Below, in pieces: positions 43,681-52,423 of a stretch of DNA of 64,000 bases. The translations under genes and the position numbers were made by a program. The notes beneath the pieces were generated by a model. That model saw only the letters and a program-made list of their open reading frames with translations, ran no database searches and was not told the origin of the DNA. The stretch comes from Thiohalophilus thiocyanatoxydans (lineage in GTDB: Bacteria > Pseudomonadota > Gammaproteobacteria > UBA6429 > Thiohalophilaceae). Each line of letters opens with the position of its first letter. Position 1 is the first letter of the stretch. The DNA lies in NCBI RefSeq assembly GCF_004366735.1, contig NZ_SOQX01000001.1:124001-188000 (forward strand), written 5' to 3'.

Positions 43681-45216
43681 TCATTTTCCTCCCACAACAA
43701 CGACTACCGCGTAAGCAATCAGCAGCAGAGCGGTGATTGAACCGAGAAACAGCATTTCAGTACGACGTCTCGACCGGGCATGCTCATCCATCATCAGGCT
43801 GACCGTCCCCAATACCGGAAATTGCGTAACGGAGTTCAACGTACGACGATCATGAAATACCGGACGTAACTGAGAAACAATAAATCCCAACGCGAGCCCA
43901 ACCCCAAGCCCTACGAACAATACACCAGTTAACAGTAACGGACGGTTGGGCTCTGCCGGGGAATCCGGTACACGCGAGGGCTCGATGACACGGAATTGCA
44001 TCTGCTGGCCTCCTTCCTCGAAGTCCTGAGACATTTCTGCCGTCTCCCGCCTCTCTAAAAGTTTTTCGTAATTCGTCCGGTTTACGTTGTAATCACGGTT
44101 CAGGCGCTTCAGTTCAGCCTCAATTTCGGGAATCGTATCCACCAACTGTCGCAATTCGTTAACCTCTTGCTCATAGCGCTGTACCCGTTCCTTCAGCGTA
44201 GATATTTCCACTTCAGCGTTGGACAGGGAAATCCGCATCTGCTGGTACACGGGATTGGTCTCCAGCTGACCATTCCCCGAAGACGGCCGATCACCATTTA
44301 ACTGAACCTGCTCCTGTTTTTGCTGTTCCAGATTCGCAATCGTACGCTTCAACGCAATCACATCCGGATGCCGTCCTGTGTAGGTAAGCAGCATTTCATC
44401 CAGGCGTTTCTCAAAATCCTGAATTCGCGTATCCAGATTCGAATTGCCGGACACAGATTCCTGGTAATTAGTAATACCAAAAGACGGTTCCTCGCCAGCC
44501 AGTTGTCTACGCACTTCTTCACGCCGGCTTTTGGCTTCACGAAGACGTAACTGTGCCTCCTCGAGTTTATTCTGGGCCTGCTGAAGTCGTTGATAATAGT
44601 CCCCACGATCACTGGGCAACATGCCAACATTTTTGCGCCGAAAATTCGCCAGGCGCTGTTCTGCCTCGGTCAGACGCTTTTCATATTCCTTGATTTGCTT
44701 TTCAATGAAACTTTGCGCCATATCACTGTCCAGTCGTGTATCACCGAGTGCACTTTCCGTGAAGATCGTCAGGATAGCCTGCACAACTGCGTGTGCCCTT
44801 TGCGGATCACGATCGTTATAGGAGAGAGTGTAAAGATTTTCCCGCTGATTGCCTTGAATGCTGATCTTGTTGCGCAAGCGTTCCACCAATGCGTGCATCT
44901 GGGCGTCGGTCTGCGCTTCCAGATGCATATCGGTCATGCGCGCAACTTTTTCCATATTAGGGCGCGTCAGCAAGGTCCGGGTCATGAGATTGACCCGCTG
45001 AGTCAGGTTGGTATCGACCGCGAGCCCTCGCAGCAGCGGACGCAGCATCGACTGGGTATCCACATGGACTCGTGCCGACGCACGATATTCGTCGGGCATA
45101 TCAAATACGAACAACCAGCCCGCCACGCAAATGACCCAGGCAACAGCCAGGGCCAGCCAGCGATATCGCCATGTTTCCCGCGCATAGGCGTAGAACTGAC
45201 CTAATAGATCATGCAT
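43681..45216 (-). CDS. polysaccharide chain-length determinant (Wzz/PCP type), XrtA-associated
   Basis: The protein has 511 residues. A first membrane helix (WLALAVAWVICVAGWLFVF) precedes a long periplasmic coiled-coil domain (KQIKEYEKRLTEAEQRLANFRRKNV, then DYNVNRTNYEKLLERRETAEM), and a second pair of membrane helices (LLLTGVLFVGLGVGLALGFIV and FLGSITALLLIAYAVVVVV). The Pro-rich PSRVPDSPAEPNRPLLL motif before the last helices is the Wzz signature. It regulates EPS chain length in the inner membrane with the tyrosine kinase. Confidence 0.92.
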   Translation of the reverse strand: MHDLLGQFYAYARETWRYRWLALAVAWVICVAGWLFVFDMPDEYRASARVHVDTQSMLRPLLRGLAVDTNLTQRVNLMTRTLLTRPNMEKVARMTDMHLEAQTDAQMHALVERLRNKISIQGNQRENLYTLSYNDRDPQRAHAVVQAILTIFTESALGDTRLDSDMAQSFIEKQIKEYEKRLTEAEQRLANFRRKNVGMLPSDRGDYYQRLQQAQNKLEEAQLRLREAKSRREEVRRQLAGEEPSFGITNYQESVSGNSNLDTRIQDFEKRLDEMLLTYTGRHPDVIALKRTIANLEQQKQEQVQLNGDRPSSGNGQLETNPVYQQMRISLSNAEVEISTLKERVQRYEQEVNELRQLVDTIPEIEAELKRLNRDYNVNRTNYEKLLERRETAEMSQDFEEGGQQMQFRVIEPSRVPDSPAEPNRPLLLTGVLFVGLGVGLALGFIVSQLRPVFHDRRTLNSVTQFPVLGTVSLMMDEHARSRRRTEMLFLGSITALLLIAYAVVVVVGGK

Positions 45217-45288
45217 ACAACAATCTCTCGCTTCATTCCCGGTTCAAATGTAGAGCCTCGTGGCCCATGTTGTGTCAAGCCGCACTTC

Positions 45289-45921
45289 CTAGAACCAGCT
45301 TTCGGGAATAATCAGTGTATCCCCGGGCCTTACCGGCACGTTGGCCTCGATATCACCTTCTTTCACCAGATCACCCAGACGCACGCCAAATTGTTGTGAC
45401 TTGCCGTTAACCCTGCGCACGATGCTGGCACGGTTTCCGGCGGCAAATTCGGTGAGGCCGCCGACGGCGATCATCACGTCCAGTACGCTCATATGCTCCC
45501 GGTAGGGAATGGCCTGGGGGTTGACCGCCTCGCCAATCACCCGAACCTGCTGGCTGTAGGGGCCGACAAAACCGGTGACAATAACGGTAACGACCGGATC
45601 GCGAATATATTTCCTGAGGACCTTTTCCATGTCCCGTGCCAGCCGGGTTGGTGTCTTGCCACTGGCTGGCAGATCTTCGATGAGGGGGGTAGTGATTTTG
45701 CCGTCAGGACGTACCGGGACTGTTGAACTCAACTCCGGTTGCCGCCAGACGAATATGTTGACGTTATCACCCGGTCCGATAATGTAGTCATGATCAGGCG
45801 TTTTGGAAGATAGCTCGGGGTAACTGCTTGTTGTTGTAGTACAACCTGTCAGTGCCAGCGATGCGCTCAGAATCAGCATTATGGTTCCAACCCGGCGGCG
45901 CGTCATATGTTTCGTTCTCAC
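45289..45921 (-). CDS. polysaccharide export lipoprotein (Wza-like)
   Basis: The protein has 210 residues from GTG 45921, which has GGAGGAG 7 bases upstream; the frame is open further to 45975 but without a better site. A lipoprotein signal peptide ends in the lipobox LALTGC (Cys27), so the mature protein is lipidated. Then DHDYIIGPGDNVNIFVWRQPELSSTVPVRPDGKITTPLIEDLPASGKTP (poly_export domain) and VRVIGEAVNPQAIPYREHMSVLDVMIAVGGLTEFAAGNRASIVR (SLBB domain). It forms the periplasm-to-outer-membrane channel for the EPS. First gene of the long reverse operon that runs to 28623. Confidence 0.93.
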   Translation of the reverse strand: MRTKHMTRRRVGTIMLILSASLALTGCTTTTSSYPELSSKTPDHDYIIGPGDNVNIFVWRQPELSSTVPVRPDGKITTPLIEDLPASGKTPTRLARDMEKVLRKYIRDPVVTVIVTGFVGPYSQQVRVIGEAVNPQAIPYREHMSVLDVMIAVGGLTEFAAGNRASIVRRVNGKSQQFGVRLGDLVKEGDIEANVPVRPGDTLIIPESWF

Positions 45922-46024
45922 TGCTGCTCCTCCATGTCTCAAGTTCATACGAACAAGTTCTGTATAATCCATCATTCGCGCAAAATTACATACTTAACAA
46001 CTCGCCTGCCAAAGCATTAAATCG

Positions 46025-46040
46025 GGCAACTACAGAGCCG
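46025..46040 (-). promoter_or_regulatory. weak sigma-54-like site upstream of the export operon
   Basis: On the reverse strand CGGCTCT-GTAG-TTGCC keeps the invariant GG and GC spaced by 10 bp and fits TGGCACG-N4-TTGCW at 8 of 12 fixed positions. It is about 105 bp before the GTG at 45921. The gap also has an imperfect TGGCAGG-N4-TTGTT at 45996-46011. The evidence is weaker than for the PEP-CTERM gene. Confidence 0.25.
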
Positions 46041-46047
46041 GCATCTG

Positions 46048-46076
46048 GCGCAGGCTGCTATAAAAAAAGCCTGCGC
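46048..46076 (-). other. 9-bp inverted repeat with an 11-base loop
   Basis: GCGCAGGCT and AGCCTGCGC are perfect inverted copies. On the reverse strand the loop contains a run of seven T, but no T tract follows the stem, so it is not a standard terminator. It lies between the RND gene end (46133) and the export operon start. Confidence 0.5.
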
Positions 46077-46132
46077 GGTAAAACACCGATGAATGCAATC
46101 TATGTCACGTTCCAAGCAGGCCTGGCTCCACG

Positions 46133-48394
46133 TCAAGCAACATCTGACTTACCTTCGCGCCAGCGAGCCAGCACGATCAGCAAGGCCGGCAGGAACAACA
46201 AATCGAACAGCAAGGCGGTCAGTAACCCCACCGCCGTCAGCAACCCGAATTCCACCGTCGGCACGAACTGGGAACTGGCCAACAGCAGGAACTGCCCGCA
46301 CAACACCAGCGTGGTAGCAGTGACCGCGCGGCCTGCCTGGCGGTAGGTGCGTGCCAGCGCCCAGCATGCAGACAAGCCTTGCTGTCGGCGACGACGATAG
46401 CCCTCGTACACATGAATCGTATCGTCCACGGCAATCCCTACCGCCACGCTGGCGATCATGGCTGTTGCCATATCAAGCCAGATCCCCAGCAATCCCATCA
46501 GGCTGAAAATCACGGCGATCGGGGCAAGATTCGGGATCATGCACACCGCCGAGGCGGAGGCGGAACGCCACAACGCCGCCATTAGTAAAAAGATCAACAC
46601 AACCGCTCCTGCCAGCCCGCGGATCTGGCCCTGGATTAATAATCTCTCCTGATCGCCGAACATCCGTCCAAAGCCGCCCACGGTCACGCTCAAATCACCG
46701 AGGTCCCGTTCCACGACCTCCTGTTCAATCTGCCCGATGACCCGATTGATCTCACGCGCGCCGCTCACCTGAAGATTCAGCATCAAGCGGGTGCGATCGA
46801 ATTCCCGGTTCACCAGTTCATGCAGCTCGATGCCATCGTAAATAAACAGATACTGTGCGATCAGTGCCGCCTCCTCAGGTAGCGTGCGATAGGCCGTTTG
46901 TTCATCATGAAATGCCCAGTGCATCTCCTCGATCAGCTCCGCCACGGAGATGCTGCGATCCACCTCGGGCAGGCTGTCCAGCCAGCGCTGAAAATCGCGA
47001 ATCCGTGCCAATCTTCGCGGGTCCTTGAGACTATCCCTGCCCGGCCCATCGAATACGACTTCCAGGGTTGTCACCCCACTCAGTTTGTCGCGAATCCGTT
47101 CGTTCGAAACGCTGATCGGATGGTCCTGTTTAAAAAAGCGGAACAGATCCGTCTCGACCTGAACCCGCGCGATTTGCGGCACTGCCAGCAACAGCAACAC
47201 TGCCGTGCCCACCAGCACCCAGACCGGTTTGCGCATGCCCAGGTGGCGCAACGCCGACACGATCTGATCCAGCCGGTGAATACCGCCACCGCGCACCGCC
47301 CAGCTGCCGTGATCCCAGCGGGCAAACAACGGTGGCAGCAAGCCCAGCACGATGACCGCCAGCAATAAGGCGCCACCGGCAGCGGCCAGCCCGAAAGCCT
47401 GAATGGGCTGAATCGGGCTCAAACCCAGTGACGCCAGTCCGGCGGCCGTGGTCAGCGCGGTAAACACCGCCGGCCGCGCGATCTCGTCCAGGGCCCGGTT
47501 CACCCGGGCCGTGCCGCGCAACCCCCGCCGGGCGGCCGCGGTCAGCGCATTGAACCAGTGAATCAGCAATGCGACCGACAGCGCCGCCATAAGTGGCGGC
47601 AAAATTGCAGTAATCAGTGTGTAGGGTCGCCCCGCCACTATCAGTGCGCTAACGCACATACTCACCACGGCCCCAATCACCGCACCGGCCGTGAGCACGG
47701 CCATCCAGCGACGGAACATCCAGCCAATCAGCAACAGCCCCAGTCCGGTGGTCAGGGGAACGAACATGAGACTGTCGCGAATCATGGCACGCAGCTGTGC
47801 TACATCCAGAGCCACCTGTCCGCCCACGGCGGTCACACGCGACTCCAGCGCGGTGCCGGCAATCGCATTCAGGGTGGCCTGCTGCAGTTCCAGACGCTGC
47901 AGGCTGTCTTCGAGCGCTTGCGGGCGCACCACCAGGGCCACCGCCTGCGCATCTTCGGAGACCAGCAGCCCGGGTGCGAAACGATCCTCGAGAACCCGGG
48001 CGCGTCGCGCTGCCTCATCCAGCGGTGCCGCCACGCTCATGTCCAGCAGCGGTTCCACCACGAAGCCATCGGCCGTGCCGCGAATATGATCCAGCGTCGG
48101 CAAGGCCAGAATCCGATCGACTCGCGGGTGGGCCTGCAACTGGCGCACCACCGCCTCCAGATCGCCCAGCAATTCATCGCCGAGCAGCTCTTCACCTTCA
48201 AACAGGACGACCAGCACCTGGTCCAGCGGAAACTCCTCGCGCAGCTCGTCTTCAAACACCACGGCGGGTGAGGAGTCGGGGAAGTAAACCTCGGGAGCGT
48301 TATTCAACTCGATGTTCAGCAACAGCCCGCCGGGCAAGATCGCCAGTGCCAGGAGTAACACCAGCGCCACGGGAGCGGGGAGGGATCTGCGCAT
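46133..48394 (-). CDS. RND/MMPL-family transporter
   Basis: The protein has 753 residues. It has about twelve membrane helices in two blocks (from about 200 and 580) with large periplasmic loops after helix 1 and helix 7, the RND plan but shorter than the Acr-type pumps. Segments include ALIVAGRPYTLITAILPPLMAALSVALLIHWFNAL and MIASVAVGIAVDDTIHVYEGYRRR, where VGIAVDDTIHVYE is the typical RND motif with the conserved Asp pair. The length fits single-component MMPL/hopanoid-type lipid exporters. It lies with a beta-barrel protein (48394) and a LolA-like protein (50457) on the reverse strand, so the three probably move a lipid or lipid-linked product to the outer membrane. Confidence 0.85.
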   Translation of the reverse strand: MRRSLPAPVALVLLLALAILPGGLLLNIELNNAPEVYFPDSSPAVVFEDELREEFPLDQVLVVLFEGEELLGDELLGDLEAVVRQLQAHPRVDRILALPTLDHIRGTADGFVVEPLLDMSVAAPLDEAARRARVLEDRFAPGLLVSEDAQAVALVVRPQALEDSLQRLELQQATLNAIAGTALESRVTAVGGQVALDVAQLRAMIRDSLMFVPLTTGLGLLLIGWMFRRWMAVLTAGAVIGAVVSMCVSALIVAGRPYTLITAILPPLMAALSVALLIHWFNALTAAARRGLRGTARVNRALDEIARPAVFTALTTAAGLASLGLSPIQPIQAFGLAAAGGALLLAVIVLGLLPPLFARWDHGSWAVRGGGIHRLDQIVSALRHLGMRKPVWVLVGTAVLLLLAVPQIARVQVETDLFRFFKQDHPISVSNERIRDKLSGVTTLEVVFDGPGRDSLKDPRRLARIRDFQRWLDSLPEVDRSISVAELIEEMHWAFHDEQTAYRTLPEEAALIAQYLFIYDGIELHELVNREFDRTRLMLNLQVSGAREINRVIGQIEQEVVERDLGDLSVTVGGFGRMFGDQERLLIQGQIRGLAGAVVLIFLLMAALWRSASASAVCMIPNLAPIAVIFSLMGLLGIWLDMATAMIASVAVGIAVDDTIHVYEGYRRRRQQGLSACWALARTYRQAGRAVTATTLVLCGQFLLLASSQFVPTVEFGLLTAVGLLTALLFDLLFLPALLIVLARWREGKSDVA

Positions 48395-50385
48395 CAGAAA
48401 CGGGCCCGCCAGCCTAACGTGAACAGATCATGGTGCCGATGGAAGCCTCCCGGCGTGTTCGGCGCACCATCGAAATAATGAAAGCCCAGATAGAGCTCAT
48501 GCGGTTCCCGGCCCTGAAACGCCAGCTCGGGATTGAGGTACACATCATGCTCGTCCAGCCCGATCGAATAACGCAACCGGACCCGCCAGCGCTCGCGCTC
48601 AAAGCTGTTTTCAATATCACCGAACAGGGTGTAAATGGTCTCCCGATCCAGCAGCTCGTCCTTCGCGTTGAGCAGATGCAGGCCTCTCAACTGGGCCGTC
48701 ATGCGCAGGTTTCGATCACCGGGAAAGAATTCCACCCCGGCGACCCAGTCCAGCGCTTCAACGGTGGTGTAACGCAGATCCTCTGTGGTGGCGGGCTGAT
48801 CACTGAGCCAGGCCGCCTCCAGCCGCCAGGTTGAACGGCCCGCCGAAAAGGCCAGATCCCCGCCCACCACCCAGGTGCGCGGATGACGGGCGGTAAAGGT
48901 ATCGGGCGCCGCGGCCAGCGCGCCTTCCACATCGCTGGAATTGGCCAGCAAGCTCGAGCGTACCGCCGGCGCCAGTTCATAGTAGGGCAGGGAATGGCGC
49001 GCATCCTGCACCGTCAACCCGTAATCCAGATTGTGTCCGGCACGGCTCAGCCGCAGCCCCCAGCCACCCCGGCCGTCGTCATCCTCGGCAAAGCGGCCCC
49101 CTGTCACCAGTGGCGCCAGCAGCGGATTCGCCGGCATCCCGATGAGGCGTCCCCGATCCCGATCCACCGGTGACCAGATGCTCTCTTCCTGCGGGCGTTC
49201 CGCCGCCCGAAATTGCGGCACATAGAGCAGATCGAGCTTGTGCGCGCCGACAAATTCTTCCCAGCGGACGGCGGGCACCGCACGACGCCGGTCTTCCAGA
49301 TCGTCAAGCACAAAGCGGCTTACATCCTGCACGCTCAGCCGATCCGTGGGCGGCAACTCATCCACCCGCCCCCAGAGCACGGTCTGTGCGCCGAGCGTCA
49401 CGGTTCGATCCGCATTCCGATAGCGCAGGTAGCTTTCAGCATAATCCAGCTCGCTTTTCTCGAAATCGGCATCCCCGCGCTGCATATACCCGTCCACCCG
49501 GCCACCCAGCCGCGCCTCCCAGTTGTCCGAGTACAACCATTCCATGGCCAGGGTGCTATGCAGATAATGACTCCCCGCCGCCCGTGCCTCATCGTCCACC
49601 AGGGCGCCGGCCTCGATCCAGATCGGATCGACCACCAGGCGGGGCATGTTGGCCGCCCCGGGGTCTTGTTCCGGCGCCTCCGGGACCGGCTCCGGCTGGG
49701 AACCGATCATGAGCCCCTTGCTGTTATCAACCGATCCGGCGAAGCGAGAGGGTGCCGCGGGGACGCTCTCCCCCTCCGCTAACCGCGTCGCATCCGGGTC
49801 ACTGGCGGCCCGCGCCAGGGGAACACTATATATAAAGGAATAACCGGGCCGGCCCGGATGCCGGATCGGGGGGTAAACAGTGCATTCTTCCCCAAATACG
49901 CCGGTACCGGGGGCAGACCCGTTTCCCGCACCGGGGGCGATTGTCAGGGTATCGATGCCGGCGCTGGACTGCCGGCTCACGTCGGCCCACCGGGGATCAC
50001 TGTCAGGCTGGACAGCGATCAACAGCTGCTGGCGTTGAAGGGGCCCCATCTCCCCGGGCGGGCGAAATGGAGGGGGGAAGTCAGCCCGCACTCGCTGGTG
50101 GCAATCAGCGCCGGGTGGATAAACCATTCCCACCTGCGGCGGCGGATTCTGAATCGAGCTCCCCGCGGTTCCCGCCAATGCCCGGTCAGGAGGCACCTCC
50201 GCCAGGACCGCACTCCCCCCACTGCTGAGCAGCACCAGCAACAAACCGGCATGCCGAAGTTTTCGCCCGCCGCGCGGAACAATCGTCAACGCACCGTTAC
50301 GCCACCCCGCATCTTGCGACATAGCTTGCTGCTTTACAGACTGCGCAGGCAGGCACGGAGTGCTGCGAGCCGGGGAGACGCTCAC
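48394..50385 (-). CDS. DUF1302-type outer-membrane beta-barrel protein
   Basis: The protein has up to 663 residues from GTG 50385 (GGGAG 9 bases upstream); ATG 50322 is the alternative. A signal-like hydrophobic segment (LRHAGLLLVLLSSGGSAVLAEV) lies after a long N-terminal stretch. Then comes a polar Pro-rich region with Cys, and from about residue 240 a barrel-like alternation (YLHSTLAMEWLYSDNWEARLGGRVDGYMQRGD; TVTLGAQTVLWGRVDELPPTDRLSVQD) ending HDLFTLGWRARF, with the final Phe of outer-membrane proteins. This resembles DUF1302 porin-like proteins that pair with RND lipid exporters. The stop overlaps the RND start by 1 bp. Confidence 0.72.
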   Translation of the reverse strand: MSVSPARSTPCLPAQSVKQQAMSQDAGWRNGALTIVPRGGRKLRHAGLLLVLLSSGGSAVLAEVPPDRALAGTAGSSIQNPPPQVGMVYPPGADCHQRVRADFPPPFRPPGEMGPLQRQQLLIAVQPDSDPRWADVSRQSSAGIDTLTIAPGAGNGSAPGTGVFGEECTVYPPIRHPGRPGYSFIYSVPLARAASDPDATRLAEGESVPAAPSRFAGSVDNSKGLMIGSQPEPVPEAPEQDPGAANMPRLVVDPIWIEAGALVDDEARAAGSHYLHSTLAMEWLYSDNWEARLGGRVDGYMQRGDADFEKSELDYAESYLRYRNADRTVTLGAQTVLWGRVDELPPTDRLSVQDVSRFVLDDLEDRRRAVPAVRWEEFVGAHKLDLLYVPQFRAAERPQEESIWSPVDRDRGRLIGMPANPLLAPLVTGGRFAEDDDGRGGWGLRLSRAGHNLDYGLTVQDARHSLPYYELAPAVRSSLLANSSDVEGALAAAPDTFTARHPRTWVVGGDLAFSAGRSTWRLEAAWLSDQPATTEDLRYTTVEALDWVAGVEFFPGDRNLRMTAQLRGLHLLNAKDELLDRETIYTLFGDIENSFERERWRVRLRYSIGLDEHDVYLNPELAFQGREPHELYLGFHYFDGAPNTPGGFHRHHDLFTLGWRARF

Positions 50386-50456
50386 CGCTTACGACTCCCG
50401 CCGCAGGTGTCGCGTCAAATCGTGAAGCAAAGAGCAGGGCGTGCGGGGTAGCACCG

Positions 50457-51287
50457 TCATGGCCGGTGAACACGTTCGCGGGCAACATCTTCCAGGCTCT
50501 GGCTGGTAAACAGCGAGGCAGGCAGTCCCCGGTCATAGCTTACTTTTTTCGCGACCACCCGGGTGCGGTGGCCACTGTCCAGGTCCGTGATCGAATTGTC
50601 CATAACCGTCCAGTATCCCTGTACCTGCTCGATGCGGTGAACTTCCATGCGTTTGATGGGCTGCGCATCACGACCCGGGGCATAAAAATCGATGCGCAGG
50701 GGCAACAGGCTCGGTGTATGGATCCAGCTGATCCGCTTGCCATAGGTCGAATTGCCGGGCTCCACCGGGACGCTCTCGAGTACCTGTGTCGGCATCTCGA
50801 ACAACTGTTCCTCCCTTAGCAACCGGTGACGGTCCATGTTCACCTTGCGATCCTGCAGATCTTCGAAAAAGATATCCGAACCCACAAACCGTCCGCCTTT
50901 GCGTTCTGTCGAGATACGGCGGGAACGATCCAGTGCCGGCAGATAAACCCACTGATCCGAACTGCCATCCGGGTGATCCAGCGTGAGCAGGCCCGTGCCT
51001 CGAATATCCGCCGGAGCGGTAAAACGGATCAAAGAGTGTACTTCTCCCCGCTCGCCGTCCAGGCGATAGGTAAACATTTCCCGAACCCGCGGCTCGCCCT
51101 CTTTTTCTTTCAGAACCATGGTACTGCGGGTACTCATGTCCTTCCCATCGGGACGCTCATAAACACGCTGGGCCAAATCCCGCCCGGGCGCTGTGTCGGC
51201 AAAAACCGGCGACGCAATAAGAGCAGTAAGAACGGACAGGACAAGTCCGTCGAGAATCCATCGAAGCGGGACAACTAGCTGGTGCAT
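50457..51287 (-). CDS. LolA-like outer-membrane lipoprotein-sorting protein
   Basis: The protein has 276 residues. A signal peptide ends near IASPVFADTAPG. The body has the LolA/LppX-like beta-sheet layout of COG2834 proteins (STMVLKEKEGEPRVREMFTYRLDGERGEVHSLIRF; GTGLLTLDHPDGSSDQWVYLPALDRSRRISTERKGGRFVGSDIFFEDL). It is likely a periplasmic carrier for a hydrophobic substrate handed between the RND transporter and the beta-barrel protein. First gene of the three-gene unit, with the acyltransferase divergent at 51610. Confidence 0.82.
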   Translation of the reverse strand: MHQLVVPLRWILDGLVLSVLTALIASPVFADTAPGRDLAQRVYERPDGKDMSTRSTMVLKEKEGEPRVREMFTYRLDGERGEVHSLIRFTAPADIRGTGLLTLDHPDGSSDQWVYLPALDRSRRISTERKGGRFVGSDIFFEDLQDRKVNMDRHRLLREEQLFEMPTQVLESVPVEPGNSTYGKRISWIHTPSLLPLRIDFYAPGRDAQPIKRMEVHRIEQVQGYWTVMDNSITDLDSGHRTRVVAKKVSYDRGLPASLFTSQSLEDVARERVHRP

Positions 51288-51609
51288 AAGCGATCATTCC
51301 CTTGTGTCCGGGCGCGCGATTCCTGAAAGGTCATAGTCGCCCGAATGCTGACTAACATTCTTGATTCTGGACCCGATTCCCCCCTTCGTCCAGCACTGCT
51401 CACTGCCTCGAAAGCATAGTGCAAGATGGCGTATAAATGCAGGGGACATGGCATGCGCAAATGTGCCTTATTTCGAAGTGGGTCACAAAAGTTAACAAAA
51501 TACCCCGGGCGACTCTGCATAACTGTGCGATAGCGCATAGTAGTGAAAAACATATCACTCTATAAGGGGGGACCTCCCATTACCCTGTCATCGACAGAGG
51601 ATAAAAAAC
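51288..51609. other. divergent promoter region between the LolA-like and acyltransferase genes
   Basis: 322 bp. Both divergent units need promoters here, but no -35/-10 pair or -24/-12 site is convincing on either strand. The region just before the acyltransferase contains CTATAAGG and a GTCATCGACAGAGG stretch near the start codon. No gene, tRNA or repeat is seen. Confidence 0.4.
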
Positions 51610-52401
51610 ATGATTCAAACCGAGCGCCACGTTGAACCGGTGTTATCGGAACAGTTCCATCGTCTTTTCGAGGTGGTTCTGGCGGATACGCCGGAACTCA
51701 AAAAAACCGTCTACCAAATCCGCTATGAAGTGTACTGTCTGGAGGCAGGCTTTGAGGCGCCCGAGAATTTCCCCGATAACCTGGAACGCGATGAATACGA
51801 CGATCAGGCACTGTATGCGCTGCTCCGCTACCGCCCCACTGGCGAATATGCCGGCTGTGTCCGGCTGATTGTCGATCAGCCCGGCGAACCGCGCACCCTG
51901 TTTCCGTTTGAACGTTTCTGCGGCCATAGCCTGCGCCGCAATATTATCGATCCCGACAAACTGCCCAGAGGATCGTTTGGCGAGATATCCCGACTCGCGG
52001 TACGCCCTCAGTTTCGTCGCCGCAACTGTGAACATCTCGACACGCGCGGTAATATGATGGACAGCGATAATGGCACACATGATCCGACCCATCGCCGTAT
52101 TTTTCCACACATCGCGCTGGGCCTGTATCTGGCCGGCGCCGCGCTGGTGATCACCCATCGGCGTTCCGGCGCATTCGTGATGATGGAACCGCGCCTGGCC
52201 CGACACATGCGCCGCTACGGGATTATTTTCCGCCCTGCCGGCGAAGTGGTGGAATACCATGGTATGCGTGGCCCCTTTTATCTCAGCGTCCAGAATCTGT
52301 ACAAATACATCAAACCCGAAATTCGCGAGCTGTTGGACACCATTATCACCGACCTCGACAGCACCCACTGGGGACACAGCAGCGACCACTTTTCCTGCTG
52401 A
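51610..52401 (+). CDS. PEP-CTERM/exosortase system-associated acyltransferase
   Basis: The protein has 263 residues. The N-terminal half reads like LuxI/GNAT-type autoinducer synthases (VLADTPELKKTVYQIRYEVYCLEAGFEAPENFPDNLERDEYDDQALYALLRYRPTGEYAGCVRLIVDQ), with RYEVYC-x-E at the active-site edge. Then GEISRLAVRPQFRRR marks the acyl-CoA/SAM-binding region. This is the TIGR03694-type acyltransferase that travels with exosortases; its product is unknown, and it need not be a homoserine lactone. The ThiF-like gene begins 22 bp downstream. It is divergent from the RND/LolA group. Confidence 0.9.
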   Translation: MIQTERHVEPVLSEQFHRLFEVVLADTPELKKTVYQIRYEVYCLEAGFEAPENFPDNLERDEYDDQALYALLRYRPTGEYAGCVRLIVDQPGEPRTLFPFERFCGHSLRRNIIDPDKLPRGSFGEISRLAVRPQFRRRNCEHLDTRGNMMDSDNGTHDPTHRRIFPHIALGLYLAGAALVITHRRSGAFVMMEPRLARHMRRYGIIFRPAGEVVEYHGMRGPFYLSVQNLYKYIKPEIRELLDTIITDLDSTHWGHSSDHFSC

Positions 52402-52423
52402 TGACTGCCTGGCCTGCACAGGG

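Noticed and set aside
46048-46076. Hairpin taken as a terminator of the RND operon
   Set aside because: The stem is perfect, but the T run is in the loop and not after the stem, so it does not fit an intrinsic terminator.
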